Positions 43,714 through 54,217 are shown, counted from the first letter of the stretch. The stretch is 64,000 bases of DNA from Idiomarina tyrosinivorans (GCF_003987475.1 NZ_PIQH01000002.1:186001-250000), one strand, 5' to 3'. Translations and numbers: made by a program. The notes: generated by a model not told the origin, from the sequence alone.

Positions 43714-44346
43714 TCAGTCTTTCAATTTAGTGGTGCGCAGATAGCTCGTATGCGCGGTCCAACCTTGTGGGAAATGTTGCTTAGCTTCCTCATCGCTAAC
43801 CGTTGGGCGAATGATAACCTCTTTACCCGGCTCCCAATCTGCTGGGCAAGCAATCGGATCACGGTCAGTGGCTTGCAAGGCATCGATAACGCGTAAAATT
43901 TCGTTGAAATTACGGCCCACTGTCATTGGGTAGGTCATGGTTAAACGAATTTTATGCTCAGGATCAATAATAAACACCGTTCGAACGGTCGCAGTGGCGC
44001 TTTCATTCGGATGAATCATGCCGTAGAGCTCCGCAACGTGGCGTTCTTTATCGGCAACAATAGGGAATTTAACGTCAGTCGATTGGGTTCGATTCACGTC
44101 TTTTATCCAGCCGTTGTGTTCGTCAACAGTGTCGGTGGAAAGGCCCAGTGGCTTAACGCCGCGTTTCGCAAATTCATCCGCTAATTGCGCTGTGCGCCCC
44201 ATTTCTGTTGTGCAAACCGGAGTGTAATCTGCCGGATGACTGAAAAAGAATACCCAAGATCCCTTGCTCCATTGGTGGAAATCGATTTCCCCGTCGGTGG
44301 TAGCAATGGTGAAGTTTGGTGCAGTGTCTCCGATACGTAAACTCAT
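43714..44346 (-). CDS. 1-Cys (Prx6-type) peroxiredoxin
   Basis: The 210-aa AhpC/TSA family protein has peroxidatic Cys45 in HPADYTPVCTTEMG, with Thr42 and Pro43 before it. The long C-terminal domain (VIRPTVSDEEAKQHFPQGW) is typical of Prx6. No C-terminal resolving cysteine is present. It reduces hydrogen peroxide or alkyl peroxides in the cytoplasm, using an external thiol donor. GGAGG precedes the ATG. Confidence 0.9.
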   Translation of the reverse strand: MSLRIGDTAPNFTIATTDGEIDFHQWSKGSWVFFFSHPADYTPVCTTEMGRTAQLADEFAKRGVKPLGLSTDTVDEHNGWIKDVNRTQSTDVKFPIVADKERHVAELYGMIHPNESATATVRTVFIIDPEHKIRLTMTYPMTVGRNFNEILRVIDALQATDRDPIACPADWEPGKEVIIRPTVSDEEAKQHFPQGWTAHTSYLRTTKLKD

Positions 44347-44535
44347 GATCTAACCTCCAAAAAATGATTGTCGACATTGATTAATGTAGTGCTAAATAGC
44401 AACCCAACAAGATTATTTGCGTATGACTTATAGCCAAAAGCTTGATCGTTAATACGTTACTGAGAGGAAAAATAGACTTGCCCCGAACCTCTGTGTAGAA
44501 TTTTGCGCAGTTTTATCCGCAGCAAAAGGTCTGTT

Positions 44536-45258
44536 ATGGGTCGCGCTTACCAAAACCGAAAAGAATCCATTGCCAAAACCGCGGCAGCAAAAAGCCGTGT
44601 CTATAGCCGTTATGGCCGAGAAATTTACGTTTGTGCCAAGCAAGGTGGGGCAGAACCTGATGCCAACTTGGCGTTACGCAGCTTGATTGAGCGTGCAAAG
44701 AAAGACCAAGTGCCATCACATGTTGTTGAAAAGGCAATTGAAAAGGCGACTGGAGGTGCAGGTGAGGACTTTTCTCCGGCGCGTTATGAAGGCTTCGGTC
44801 CAGGCAACTGTATGGTTATTGTGGAATGCCTAACGGATAATCCCAACCGTACTTTTGGTGAAGTGCGTAATTGCTTTACCAAAACCAACGCCAAAATTGG
44901 CGCTCAAGGCAGTGTCTCGCATATGTTCGATCACTGCGGCATTTTCAGTTTCGCTCACGACGACGAAGACGCCGTTTTAGAGGCTTTGATGGAAGCCGAT
45001 GTCGATGTTTCTGAGATCGAATCAGAGCACGGCATGGTCACGGTTTTCGTGCCCCATGACGAATACGCAAAAGCACGGCAAGCGCTGACTAGCGAAATTG
45101 AAGGCATTGATTTTGATACCGACGATATTCAGTTTGTGCCACAAATGACAACCGCAGTGAGTGGTGATGATGTGGCAATGTTTGAGCGGTTCATGGATAT
45201 GCTAAACGACTGTGACGACGTACAGAATATTTACCACAACGCAGAACTCGCGGACTAA
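44536..45258 (+). CDS. yeeN: YebC/PmpR family transcriptional regulator or translation factor (YeeN type)
   Basis: The 240-aa protein matches the YeeN branch of the YebC/PmpR family. The start is MGRAYQNRKESIAKT rather than the MAGHSKW of YebC, followed by ARYEGFGPGNCMVIVECLT, GSVSHMFDHCG and the C-terminal DCDDVQNIYHN. YebC proteins bind DNA as regulators, and recent work also assigns ribosome-rescue roles at proline stretches. The ATG at 44536 has AAAAGG upstream. Single gene with its own terminator. Confidence 0.88.
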   Translation: MGRAYQNRKESIAKTAAAKSRVYSRYGREIYVCAKQGGAEPDANLALRSLIERAKKDQVPSHVVEKAIEKATGGAGEDFSPARYEGFGPGNCMVIVECLTDNPNRTFGEVRNCFTKTNAKIGAQGSVSHMFDHCGIFSFAHDDEDAVLEALMEADVDVSEIESEHGMVTVFVPHDEYAKARQALTSEIEGIDFDTDDIQFVPQMTTAVSGDDVAMFERFMDMLNDCDDVQNIYHNAELAD

Positions 45259-45265
45259 GATATTC

Positions 45266-45291
45266 GCCACGCCTCACGGCGTGGCTTCCTT
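45266..45291 (+). terminator. Terminator of yeeN
   Basis: An 8-bp stem GCCACGCC/GGCGTGGC with loop TCAC is followed by TTCCTTT, eight bases after the yeeN stop. Confidence 0.75.
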
Positions 45292-45345
45292 TCTCGTGAA
45301 AAATTGCTAGGATGGCAGTTCTAAAGTAGCTCCAGGGAGTTCGGA

Positions 45346-48060
45346 ATGGCCGAACGTGGAACCAAAAATAACGCAAAAATCCTGCAGGAATTTGCTTGGT
45401 TAATCGTGGCAATAATGATTGTCATGACCCTTGCTACGGCTTGGTATACCTACTCACAATCTCGCGATGACTTGGCTCGCCGCTCCAGTGTCATTAGTCA
45501 ACGGTTAGAGCAAAGTGTAAAAAGTGCGATGCAGGCATATCACGTGATTTTGCGGCAGACTAACGAGCACCTACGACTGATTGACGCGCTGAAAAACCCG
45601 CAACGAGCGCAGACGTATTTGGCGAATATTCGTGCCAGTGCTGATGAAATTGCTGCTATAGCCTTAACTGATACCTCTGGGCAAATGCGGGCATCGAGCG
45701 AACGAACCCAGAATCTTCCTAATTTAAAAGAGTTTGATGAACGCTCTTTTGAAAGCTTTCAACAAGTGGTTGCCAGCAAAACATTCGCCGTTGGGCGGCC
45801 CTATTATTTGCCGACCACTGAGGAATGGATTATTCCAGTGCGCGAACCCATGCTCGATGAAAATGGTCGAGTGGTTGCCGTCTTAGGGGCAGGCATCCGG
45901 CTGGATAATCAATCTATCCCTTGGGCTGATAGCGGCTTACCAGAAGGCTTTGCGATTGCGTTGGTTCGCGATGACGGTTATCTCAACTATTACTTCCCAA
46001 TCCCTCGTGAAAACCGCCAAGCGGCATTACAACGAATGTATGGAGAGCCAGTTTCAGAGCACCTACGGCAGCTCACTGAAAAGCCCGGAGCACTCTACGA
46101 ACATCAGCGTCAACTAGATGTGGGTACCTATACTGACCATTTTGTTTATGTGAACCGCATTGCTGATTATGCAATGACGGCGGTGGTGACCTTTCCGGAA
46201 CAAATCCTTTGGCAGCATTGGGCCAATAAACTTGCCTTACCGCTGGTCTTCTTATTATTGAGCTTACTGTTATTGGCGGGTATTTACTGGCGTGCTCGGA
46301 ACAGTTTGTACGTTTCTAATACCCATACCGAACGAGCGCAACAAAAGCTTAAAGGCGCGTTGGCACAGTATGATGAACTCACTCGGGTCATTCCGGTTGG
46401 CGTCTATCAAGCCTATGTTCACTGCGATGGCAGTATTGAAATGTTTTATGTTAGCGAACGCATGGCGAGCCTTTTTGCGGCCGATCCACAAGCCATTGTC
46501 GATGACATCAACACGCTGAATGATTGTCTCCACGAGGATGATATTCCTGATTTTTATCGCGCCCAAGAATTTGCCCTGAAAAACCGCCAACCGTTCAACT
46601 GGCAGGGACGCTTTGTCATTAATGGTCAGTTACGTTGGTTCTCTATCCAGTCGCAGTCGAGTGAGGCCGATGAGCAAGGGCGGCGAATATTGAACGGGGT
46701 CGTTACCGATATTACTGAGCGGATGGAAACCGAACAGCATATTCAGCATTTAGCATTTTATGACAGTTTGACGGAGTTACCGAATCGGCAACTGATTATT
46801 GAACGCCTCCAGCACCAGCAGAAAGTCGCTCGCCGGCGGCGTAATTACGGCGCTATCGTGATGATCGATTTCGATGATTTTCATGCTGTTAACGATACCT
46901 TTGGCCATCAAAGTGGCGACGAACTGTTGTTACAGGCAGCGCAACGGTTACAAGGCATTATGCGCAGCCATGATACGGTCGCGCGAATTGCTTCTGATGA
47001 ATTTGCTATTGTTGCGACCGATCTTGACCAGAACATCGATAGAGCAGCCGAGCAATGTGAGCGCATTGCCGAGAAAATCTGCGAGGCGTTAGAACAACCT
47101 TTTGAGTTTTCAGGCAAACGTCACCAGCTAACTATCAGTGTTGGTATCACCCTATTTGGCGATACTGAACAAGACCCAGAACTTTATGTGCAGCAAGCCT
47201 CCAATGCTTTAGCGATGGTAAAAGCTGAAGGCAAGAATGGGATTCGGTTTTTTGACTCCAGCATGCAAGCGCATGTTTTAGAGCGGGTCAATTTAGATCA
47301 AGCGTTGCGTGATACGCAGCACGGTGAGCAATTACAACTGTTATATCAACCTCAAGTGAATCGTCACGGCGATATTATCGGCCACGAGGCGTTGCTCCGC
47401 TGGCACCACCCTGAACGTGGTATGGTATCCCCAGCTGAATTTATTCCACTGGCGGAACAGAGCGGCGCAATCGTGCCAATGGGTCGTTGGGTCATTCAAC
47501 AAGGGGTGGCGCAACTCAATCAATGGCAGACTGATTCGGAAAAACGTGGTTGGACGTTATCGTTAAATATCAGTCCACGACAATTCCGTGACGCCAGCTT
47601 TGTTCCGACCGTGCGTCGAGCTGTTAGTGAGCTGCAGGGCGACCCTGAACGCCTTATTTTTGAACTAACGGAGTCGATGCTATTGGATGAGCGCGACGAA
47701 ATTCGTGAAAAGTTGTTACAGATTAAACGCATGGGTGTGAGATTATCGCTGGATGATTTTGGTACAGGCTATTCGTCATTGTCTTATTTGTATCAATTGC
47801 CGCTGGATGAATTGAAGATCGATCGGGCTTTTGTAGCGTCAATCACGCAGTTGAAAAGCCAACGTTCACTCACACAGACCATCATTTCAATGGCGCGGCA
47901 ACTGGAATTAAAAGTTGTTGCTGAAGGGGTAGAAACCCCCGAGCAGTTTGAAATTTTACAGCAGCAAGGCTGCGGCATATTTCAGGGCTTCCTATTTGGC
48001 CGCCCAACAGCGACAGCGTGTGAGGAGATTGCGCAATCGGTTTCCTCGCTTTGTGATTAA
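45346..48060 (+). CDS. Membrane-bound PAS/degenerate GGDEF/EAL c-di-GMP phosphodiesterase
   Basis: The 904-aa protein has an N-terminal helix (LIVAIMIVMTLATAWYTY), a periplasmic Cache-like sensor (~40-285), a second helix (LALPLVFLLLSLLLLAGIYW), a PAS domain (~340-455), GGDEF (~465-625) and EAL (~640-895). The GGDEF signature reads ASDEF, so cyclase activity is probably lost. The EAL domain keeps HEALLRW, FELTES, LDDFGTGYSS, KIDRAF and VAEGVE. It most likely degrades c-di-GMP in response to an external ligand. The ktrA start lies only 15 bases downstream, so it probably leads a ktrAB operon. Confidence 0.88.
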   Translation: MAERGTKNNAKILQEFAWLIVAIMIVMTLATAWYTYSQSRDDLARRSSVISQRLEQSVKSAMQAYHVILRQTNEHLRLIDALKNPQRAQTYLANIRASADEIAAIALTDTSGQMRASSERTQNLPNLKEFDERSFESFQQVVASKTFAVGRPYYLPTTEEWIIPVREPMLDENGRVVAVLGAGIRLDNQSIPWADSGLPEGFAIALVRDDGYLNYYFPIPRENRQAALQRMYGEPVSEHLRQLTEKPGALYEHQRQLDVGTYTDHFVYVNRIADYAMTAVVTFPEQILWQHWANKLALPLVFLLLSLLLLAGIYWRARNSLYVSNTHTERAQQKLKGALAQYDELTRVIPVGVYQAYVHCDGSIEMFYVSERMASLFAADPQAIVDDINTLNDCLHEDDIPDFYRAQEFALKNRQPFNWQGRFVINGQLRWFSIQSQSSEADEQGRRILNGVVTDITERMETEQHIQHLAFYDSLTELPNRQLIIERLQHQQKVARRRRNYGAIVMIDFDDFHAVNDTFGHQSGDELLLQAAQRLQGIMRSHDTVARIASDEFAIVATDLDQNIDRAAEQCERIAEKICEALEQPFEFSGKRHQLTISVGITLFGDTEQDPELYVQQASNALAMVKAEGKNGIRFFDSSMQAHVLERVNLDQALRDTQHGEQLQLLYQPQVNRHGDIIGHEALLRWHHPERGMVSPAEFIPLAEQSGAIVPMGRWVIQQGVAQLNQWQTDSEKRGWTLSLNISPRQFRDASFVPTVRRAVSELQGDPERLIFELTESMLLDERDEIREKLLQIKRMGVRLSLDDFGTGYSSLSYLYQLPLDELKIDRAFVASITQLKSQRSLTQTIISMARQLELKVVAEGVETPEQFEILQQQGCGIFQGFLFGRPTATACEEIAQSVSSLCD

Positions 48061-48075
48061 CAGGGAGAATCGTCG

Positions 48076-48729
48076 ATGGCACAGTTTGCAATTATTGGCT
48101 TAGGTCGATTTGGCGCCCAGGCGTCGCTAGAGTTGCTTAATCTCGGACACGCCGTAATCGGCGTAGATAACGATGCCAAGTTGGTGGATGCCTTAGCCGA
48201 CGACCTAACGCACTCGGCGATTGCTGATGTTACCGACGAGCGGGCGTTGAAAGAATTAAACTTGGCGTCGTGTGATGCGGTGCTGGTGGCAATAGGCGAG
48301 GACTTACAAGCGAGCTTGTTGTGCGTTTTGCACCTGAAAAACATGGGGGTAAAAGAAATTTGGGCGAAAGCCACCTCCAAAGAGCACCATATGATACTCA
48401 CTAAACTCGGGGTAAACCGGATTGTCCACCCCGAAGAAGAGATGGGTATTCGTATCGCACAATCCCTCAACTATCCAATGGTGAATGATTATTTAGCGCT
48501 CGGCCATAACTGGTTTATTGTGGAAGTTGATGCGTCTGAGAGCCTCGATGGTGAACCCCTGAAGTCAGTGCTTGGCGACGAGGAAGAACACTTGCACGCC
48601 TTACTGGTAAAACGCAAGGACCAAGTATTTGCCTCGCCACAAGATGAGTTAGTGCTAAAACACAAAGATCTGCTGGTGTTAGCCGGCAGCCTAAAAGCCT
48701 TGAAATCTATCGCCGAACGGCTTGAGTAG
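48076..48729 (+). CDS. ktrA: KtrA/TrkA-type RCK subunit of potassium uptake system
   Basis: The 217-aa cytoplasmic gating subunit has an N-terminal RCK/Rossmann domain (IIGLGRFGAQ, residues 5-14; acidic ribose-binding GVDNDAK near 33-39) and a C-terminal RCK-C domain. The single RCK-N/RCK-C pair identifies KtrA rather than the duplicated TrkA. It binds nucleotides and opens KtrB. GGGAG precedes the ATG and ktrB follows after 17 bases. Confidence 0.9.
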   Translation: MAQFAIIGLGRFGAQASLELLNLGHAVIGVDNDAKLVDALADDLTHSAIADVTDERALKELNLASCDAVLVAIGEDLQASLLCVLHLKNMGVKEIWAKATSKEHHMILTKLGVNRIVHPEEEMGIRIAQSLNYPMVNDYLALGHNWFIVEVDASESLDGEPLKSVLGDEEEHLHALLVKRKDQVFASPQDELVLKHKDLLVLAGSLKALKSIAERLE

Positions 48730-48746
48730 TAGGTCTTGTTAGGCTT

Positions 48747-50114
48747 ATGAGACAGTGGATACCCGGTTTTCACCTATTTCGACGTCACCCACGCACGTCC
48801 CACAGAGTCATTAATGCCAGCCCTCCGTTTGTTCTCGCTGGCGGTTTTGCTCTGTTAATAGCGCTGGGCGCTTGCCTATTAAAGTTACCGTTTGCTACCA
48901 CATCGCCAATTAGCTGGTTTGAAAGCTTCTTTACCGCAACGTCCGCGGTGACTGTAACGGGCTTGATTGTGGTGGATACCGCGACGCAGTTCAGCCACTG
49001 GGGCCAGCTCATCATCGCCGGACTGATTCAGTTAGGTGGATTAGGTTTTATGACCTTTGCGGTGGTTGCCGCGCTATCTCTAGGGGGTCGTATTTCTGTT
49101 AGAGAGCAGATCGTCGCCCAAGAAGCACTGCACCAAACCAACATGAGCAAAGTTGGAAGCACGGCAAAAGCGGTGCTGCTGATCGCTGTTACAGTAGAGC
49201 TTATTGGCATTATTCTATTAACCCTTGTCTGGTGGCCGCAGCAGGGCTTCGCGGACGCCGCGTTTAACGCGTTATTCCACACCATTTCGGCCTTCAACAA
49301 TGCCGGTTTTGCGCTTTGGTCAGACAGCCTAATGGGTTACGTTGGCAGCGTTCCTGTGGTGTTGTTGATAACCGCGTTGTTCATTATTGGTGGCCTCGGC
49401 TTTGGCGTATTAGTCAATATTTATGACGAGCGTCGTTGGCAGCGCATGGCGGTTTACACAAAAATTATTTTATTAGCCACATTGCTGATAAACCTGATTG
49501 CTTTCGCGGTGTATTGGTGGTTGGAGAAAGACAACCCGGCAACGCTCGGTCACTTAACGCTTGGCGACCAAGCGTTAGCGGCGTGGTTTCAAGCAGTAAC
49601 GCCGCGTACCGCAGGATTTAATACCGTTGATACCGGCGCACTCACCCATGGCAGTGCGGTGTTCACTTTGTTGTTGATGTTCATTGGCGCTGGTTCAATG
49701 AGTACTGGCGGTGGCATTAAATTGGGTACCTTTATTGTGTTATGGGCAGCAACGCGAGCGTTTCTGCGGCGTTACGAGCGGGTCACTATTATGCGCCGTA
49801 CCGTGGCCCAATCATTAGTGATGAAATCCTTGGCCGTTGCACTGATCTCATTGGCACTGTTATTCAGCGCCATCTTTCTTATGGTAGCGAACGATGATCT
49901 ACCATTTTTAGATATCGTTTTTGAGGCGGTTTCGGCGTTTGGTACGGTCGGATTATCTCGCGGTATAACCTCTGACTTATCGACCTTTAGTCAATCGGTG
50001 ATTATGTTATTGATGTTTGTTGGCCGTGTGGGCCCAATTACCTTGGCGTATTTTTTGGCAACACCGAAGAAAGGCTTTATTCGATACCCGGAAACGGATG
50101 TACAAGTCGGCTGA
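48747..50114 (+). CDS. ktrB: KtrB-type sodium-dependent potassium channel subunit
   Basis: The 455-aa inner-membrane protein has four M1-P-M2 repeats. Each repeat has its selectivity-filter turn: TVTGLIV, FNNAGFAL, RTAGFNTV and FGTVGLSR. The conserved loop region after M2 of repeat three (AGSMSTGGGIKLGT) is the KtrB gate. With KtrA it takes up potassium during osmotic adaptation, consistent with a marine lifestyle. Confidence 0.92.
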   Translation: MRQWIPGFHLFRRHPRTSHRVINASPPFVLAGGFALLIALGACLLKLPFATTSPISWFESFFTATSAVTVTGLIVVDTATQFSHWGQLIIAGLIQLGGLGFMTFAVVAALSLGGRISVREQIVAQEALHQTNMSKVGSTAKAVLLIAVTVELIGIILLTLVWWPQQGFADAAFNALFHTISAFNNAGFALWSDSLMGYVGSVPVVLLITALFIIGGLGFGVLVNIYDERRWQRMAVYTKIILLATLLINLIAFAVYWWLEKDNPATLGHLTLGDQALAAWFQAVTPRTAGFNTVDTGALTHGSAVFTLLLMFIGAGSMSTGGGIKLGTFIVLWAATRAFLRRYERVTIMRRTVAQSLVMKSLAVALISLALLFSAIFLMVANDDLPFLDIVFEAVSAFGTVGLSRGITSDLSTFSQSVIMLLMFVGRVGPITLAYFLATPKKGFIRYPETDVQVG

Positions 50115-50190
50115 TGGGTTTTTGTAAAGCTCAAGCTTCGCGGCGATATGCCGATGACAAGAATAATAATAATTTGGGGATCAGCGAGTC

Positions 50191-52083
50191 ATGTTTAATC
50201 GGTTCACCTTCACACAAAAGGTGATCGCCACGGCATCTTTGTTGCTGGTGGTGATTCTTGGTGCTTTTACCGTTACTAACTTCGTACAGATGCGGACGCA
50301 AACGCAGGACGATTTGCGGGGGCAATTGCAGGCATTGTCCGATTCGGTGTCCGAGAACATTGCTTACTGGCTGAACAGCCATATGCAGATTGTTAAGGCC
50401 ACGGCAAAAAGTTATCAGCCAAGCCAAGGTCACGACATGGCGCTGACTCGAGTGCAGCAAGCAAAGCAAGCTGGTTCGTTCAAGAACGTTTACCTTGGGC
50501 TGCCAGATGGCACCTTCATTCTTGACGATACCTCGATTGATTTACCCGCCGATTATGACGCACGTCAGCGTCCCTGGTACCAACTCGCATTGGACCAACG
50601 TAAACCAACCTATACCGAACCCTATATTGATGTAACGACGAACGAGCTAACCATTTCGGCGGTCGTGCCAATGTACCAAGATAGCCGTCTGCTCGGAGTG
50701 GCCGGTGGTGACATGATGTTAGATACGATTTCTAATATCGTGAACGATATCGACTTTATGGGCCTTGGTTACGCCTTTTTAATTAACGACGAAGGCAAAG
50801 TATTAAGTCACCCTGATGCGAACAATGTCGGTAAGGGACTCAATAGCGTACTTGGTAGCGACGCCAGCATCGCCAGCGAATTTCGCGACTACGTGATCAA
50901 TGATAAAGACTTTATGGTGTCATTTCGGCCGATACGTGGCATTGACGGGGTAAAGTGGTACCTTGCGGTGGCGATAGATAGCGACAAGGCCTTTGCAGAG
51001 GTAGATAACTTTGCCTGGATGGCGGTGATTTATTTAGTGGTTGGGGTGATCGCTGTAGTCGTGGCATTAACCGCTTTATTGAGAATCCTTATGCGTCCGC
51101 TTATCCGATTAAACCTTGCGGTGTCGGATTTGGCCAGCGGCGAGGGCGACCTCACGCAGCGTTTGCCTGTGGAGTCGAATGACGAATTCGGCACGCTATC
51201 CAAGCGGATGAATCAGTTTATTGAAAAGATCCATGTGGCGATCGGACAGGTGAACGATTCCGCCCAGAAGTTAGAGCATAATGTCAGTAATATGGTCAAC
51301 GCCACCCAGTCATCATTGCAGGTTTCTGACCAACAAACGGCCAAGACCAATAGTGTTGCGACCGCAATTAACCAGTTGAATGCCAGTGCCAATGAAATAG
51401 CACAGAATGCTAGTCGGGCGTCGCAACAGGCATCGGATATCAGCCATTGGTCGAACCAAAGTCGTGATGCTTTGAACAAAAATAACGAAGCCATTAGTCA
51501 GCTATCGCAGCGGATGGAATCTTCGTCTGATGTTATTAATGAACTCAGCCAGAACACCCAGAACATTAATCAGATTCTTGAAGTGATTAAAGGTATTACT
51601 GAGCAAACCAACCTGTTAGCGTTGAACGCAGCTATTGAAGCTGCGCGTGCGGGAGAAGCCGGCCGCGGCTTTGCAGTGGTTGCCGACGAAGTACGGGGCT
51701 TGGCGCAACGGACGCAAGATTCGGCGAATGAAATTGAAACCATGATCGGTCAGCTTGAACAGGGAACTCGGTCGGTTATTGCGGTGATTCAAGAAAGCCG
51801 TGAGACCAGTGAACGCTGCGTCAGCTCAGCGGATGAGGCGAATGAACAAATGCAACGGGTGAATGCCGGTATTGCAGAGATGGACAGTGTGAATCACTCT
51901 GTGGCATCAGCAACAGAGCAACAAACGTCGGTTATCAAGTCGTTAGATCAAGATATATTGGACATTAGCCACATGAACGAGCAAAGTGTTGCTAACCTTA
52001 GCCAAACGAAGCAGGCGTGTGAGAGTCTGCAGCAAGAGTTTGAACGGTTAGAGACGTTAGTCCGTCGATTTAAACTATCGTAA
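50191..52083 (+). CDS. Methyl-accepting chemotaxis protein with dCache sensor
   Basis: The 630-aa chemoreceptor has TM1 (~11-31), a periplasmic dCache domain (~35-265, with RQRPWYQLA and YTEPYID typical of dCache_1 amine/amino-acid sensors), TM2 (~273-297), HAMP (~300-350) and a methyl-accepting signalling domain. Its hairpin tip contains [19 protein letters not shown]. It signals to CheA/CheW at the cell pole. No chemotaxis genes are near, so it is an orphan receptor. The ligand cannot be assigned, though the dCache motif favours amino acids. Confidence 0.92.
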   Translation: MFNRFTFTQKVIATASLLLVVILGAFTVTNFVQMRTQTQDDLRGQLQALSDSVSENIAYWLNSHMQIVKATAKSYQPSQGHDMALTRVQQAKQAGSFKNVYLGLPDGTFILDDTSIDLPADYDARQRPWYQLALDQRKPTYTEPYIDVTTNELTISAVVPMYQDSRLLGVAGGDMMLDTISNIVNDIDFMGLGYAFLINDEGKVLSHPDANNVGKGLNSVLGSDASIASEFRDYVINDKDFMVSFRPIRGIDGVKWYLAVAIDSDKAFAEVDNFAWMAVIYLVVGVIAVVVALTALLRILMRPLIRLNLAVSDLASGEGDLTQRLPVESNDEFGTLSKRMNQFIEKIHVAIGQVNDSAQKLEHNVSNMVNATQSSLQVSDQQTAKTNSVATAINQLNASANEIAQNASRASQQASDISHWSNQSRDALNKNNEAISQLSQRMESSSDVINELSQNTQNINQILEVIKGITEQTNLLALNAAIEAARAGEAGRGFAVVADEVRGLAQRTQDSANEIETMIGQLEQGTRSVIAVIQESRETSERCVSSADEANEQMQRVNAGIAEMDSVNHSVASATEQQTSVIKSLDQDILDISHMNEQSVANLSQTKQACESLQQEFERLETLVRRFKLS

Positions 52084-52144
52084 TAATCTAATTACGGCTT
52101 GCACGCGTAAGGCTAAAAGCACTACTCATTAAATGGAGGCAATT

Positions 52145-52579
52145 ATGAAAGCAATAGCAATCAGTTCGGTATTGTTGGCATTAGCAGCGATTCCAGCATC
52201 GTCAATGGCACAAGATATGCCGCGTACAGCCGCTCCGGCTGATGCGAACGTTTACATCATTTCACCACAGGATGGCGAAGTGGTGCCTGAAACTTTTACA
52301 GTGAAATTCGGTTTGTCTGGCATGGGCGTCGCCCCAGCTGGCATTGATAAGGCTAATACGGGTCATCATCATTTGCTGGTTGACCATGATGAACTACCGG
52401 CACTGGACCAGCCAATGGGTTCAGACGTTATGCATTTTGGCGGTGGCCAAACCGAAACCACGCTAACCCTATCGCCAGGTAAACACACACTGCAGTTGAT
52501 AATGGGTGATATGTCACACGTACCACTGAAACCTGCTGTAGTGTCGAAAAAGATTACGGTAGAAGTGAAGGCGAAATAG
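52145..52579 (+). CDS. DUF4399 exported protein
   Basis: The 144-aa protein has a signal peptide (ends ASSMA, ~20) and a DUF4399 domain: VYIISPQDGEVVPETFTVKF, GHHHLLVDHDELP and LSPGKHTLQLIMGD. The paired histidines (HHH) suggest metal binding, but function is unknown. TGGAGGC precedes the ATG at good spacing. Convergent with dinB, four bases apart. Confidence 0.85.
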   Translation: MKAIAISSVLLALAAIPASSMAQDMPRTAAPADANVYIISPQDGEVVPETFTVKFGLSGMGVAPAGIDKANTGHHHLLVDHDELPALDQPMGSDVMHFGGGQTETTLTLSPGKHTLQLIMGDMSHVPLKPAVVSKKITVEVKAK

Positions 52580-52583
52580 GACG

Positions 52584-53654
52584 TTACTCTAACTCGAGTT
52601 CGAGTTGGCGGTCTTCATCGGGGTCCGGTAGTGTCACTGAGACCCCGATGAGCCTTACACCCTTTTTACTACCCCGCTGCCAAGCTTCACCCAATAACTG
52701 ATGAAATAATGCGCTAGATACTCTTTTGCAGGCCTTTGACGCAGTGGTTTGCGAGAAGTCTGAAAATTTTACCTTCACCGTTTGCGCGCGAATTGGCTGC
52801 TGTTGCCAGCGGTCTATTTTCAGCCGCTTCTTTAGTTTCGGTAACAACACATCGTATAAAAAGCGCTGCCCAGTCTCACTCGAAAGCATATCTGCTGAGA
52901 GCGTTTCTTCGACGCCAACGCTTTTGCGAATACGCTCGGTAATGACCTGCCGTGGGTCAATGCCCAAACAGCGTTGGTGGAGAATGTACCCGGCTTTCTC
53001 ACCTAAGATGTCTTGCAGTGCGGCCATCTCTGCTTGTTGAATATCTTGGCCTTTGTGAAATCCATGTAACGCTAGTCGCTGCTGGCTTTTTGGTCCTACC
53101 CCAGGAATTTTTTTTAAGCTAAGTTGGCTGATATAGGTCAACACTTGCTCGGGTGGAACGACGAATTGACCGTCAGGCTTGCGTTCTTCACTGGCAATTT
53201 TGGCAACCATTTTTTGGTTGGAGATGCCCGCAGAGGCGGATAGACCCAGCTCACGAAGTTGGTCTCTAATGGCGCTCATGGTGCGGGTTGCGCTACCCTG
53301 ATAGTGCTGATTGTCGGTAAGGTCGAGATAAAATTCATCAATTGAGGCGGGCTCGATAGTCTCGGTGACCTGCTGTAGCACTTGTAAAACCTGAGACGAT
53401 AATTGCCGATAATAACCGTGGTCAGGACGGACAAACAGCAGCTCTGGACACAATCGTTTGGCCTGGCTTCCCGGCATTGCGCTATGCACACCAAATTGCC
53501 GGGCTAAATAGTTAGCGGTCGCCACCACGCCACGATTTTCGCCACCACCGACCGCAAACGGACGCTGCGCTAAGCTCGGATCGCGCAAAACTTCAGCAGC
53601 AGCAAAGAAGGCGTCAAGATCAAGCAACGCTATTTTTCGAGGAGACTCCGACAA
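52584..53654 (-). CDS. dinB: DNA polymerase IV (translesion, Y family)
   Basis: The 356-aa Y-family polymerase has catalytic aspartates in LLDLDAFFAAAE (residues 10-21) and EPASIDEFYLDLT. The helix-hairpin-helix KKIPGVGPKSQQRLALHG and a little-finger domain are present. Its last residues (LELELE) lack an obvious beta-clamp motif. It copies past lesions with low fidelity and is usually LexA-controlled, but I did not find a clear SOS box upstream. Confidence 0.92.
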   Translation of the reverse strand: MSESPRKIALLDLDAFFAAAEVLRDPSLAQRPFAVGGGENRGVVATANYLARQFGVHSAMPGSQAKRLCPELLFVRPDHGYYRQLSSQVLQVLQQVTETIEPASIDEFYLDLTDNQHYQGSATRTMSAIRDQLRELGLSASAGISNQKMVAKIASEERKPDGQFVVPPEQVLTYISQLSLKKIPGVGPKSQQRLALHGFHKGQDIQQAEMAALQDILGEKAGYILHQRCLGIDPRQVITERIRKSVGVEETLSADMLSSETGQRFLYDVLLPKLKKRLKIDRWQQQPIRAQTVKVKFSDFSQTTASKACKRVSSALFHQLLGEAWQRGSKKGVRLIGVSVTLPDPDEDRQLELELE

Positions 53655-53737
53655 CAGTTTATCCTTTCGCCATTTGTGGTTATAATCGTTCCGCTTACTG
53701 GGCGTGCTATATCACCAGTTACCTGTAGGAGATTCAA

Positions 53738-54172
53738 GTGAAAACACTGACAGTATTAACGAAAAACGTGGTTGTGGCGACGTTGATCGCATTGTTTACA
53801 GTGGCTGCTAACGCCGCACCGGTGCAGCAAGCAATGTCAAAAGAGGCAATTGCTGACCGTATTAAACCGCTCGCAAAAGTTTATGTCGCCGGCGAACAAC
53901 AAGCCGATGCTGGTAATGCCGGCAGCAGTGGCCCACGTTCCGGAGAGGACGTCTACGGCTCTTTCTGTGTTAACTGCCACGGTTCTGGTGTTTTAGGCGC
54001 ACCGAAGAAAGGCTCGGAAGAGGCTTGGAAACCGCGTCTGGCCCAAGGTATTGATACATTGTTAACGCACGCTTGGAACGGCTACAACGCAATGCCACCC
54101 AAAGGCACCTGTGGTGACTGTTCAAAAGACGAAATTAAGAGTGCAATTGAGTTTATGACCAAAGGTCTTTAA
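53738..54172 (+). CDS. Cytochrome c5-like monohaem protein
   Basis: The 144-aa protein has a signal peptide (ends ANA, ~27) and one haem-binding CVNCH. The axial methionine lies in AMPPKGTCGDCS, with an extra CxxC typical of cytochrome c5. It transfers electrons in the periplasm to terminal oxidases. AGGAG precedes the start. Confidence 0.9.
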   Translation: MKTLTVLTKNVVVATLIALFTVAANAAPVQQAMSKEAIADRIKPLAKVYVAGEQQADAGNAGSSGPRSGEDVYGSFCVNCHGSGVLGAPKKGSEEAWKPRLAQGIDTLLTHAWNGYNAMPPKGTCGDCSKDEIKSAIEFMTKGL

Positions 54173-54193
54173 GCTTTTGAAATGCAATGAAAA

Positions 54194-54217
54194 GGCCGCT
54201 TTTTAGCGGCCTTTTTT
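54194..54217 (+). terminator. Rho-independent terminator of the cytochrome gene
   Basis: A 7-bp stem GGCCGCT/AGCGGCC with loop TTTT is followed by six T residues. The remaining bases to 54374 carry the promoter of the next gene, including a GTGAAT...ATTCAC inverted repeat at 54335-54355. Confidence 0.9.
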
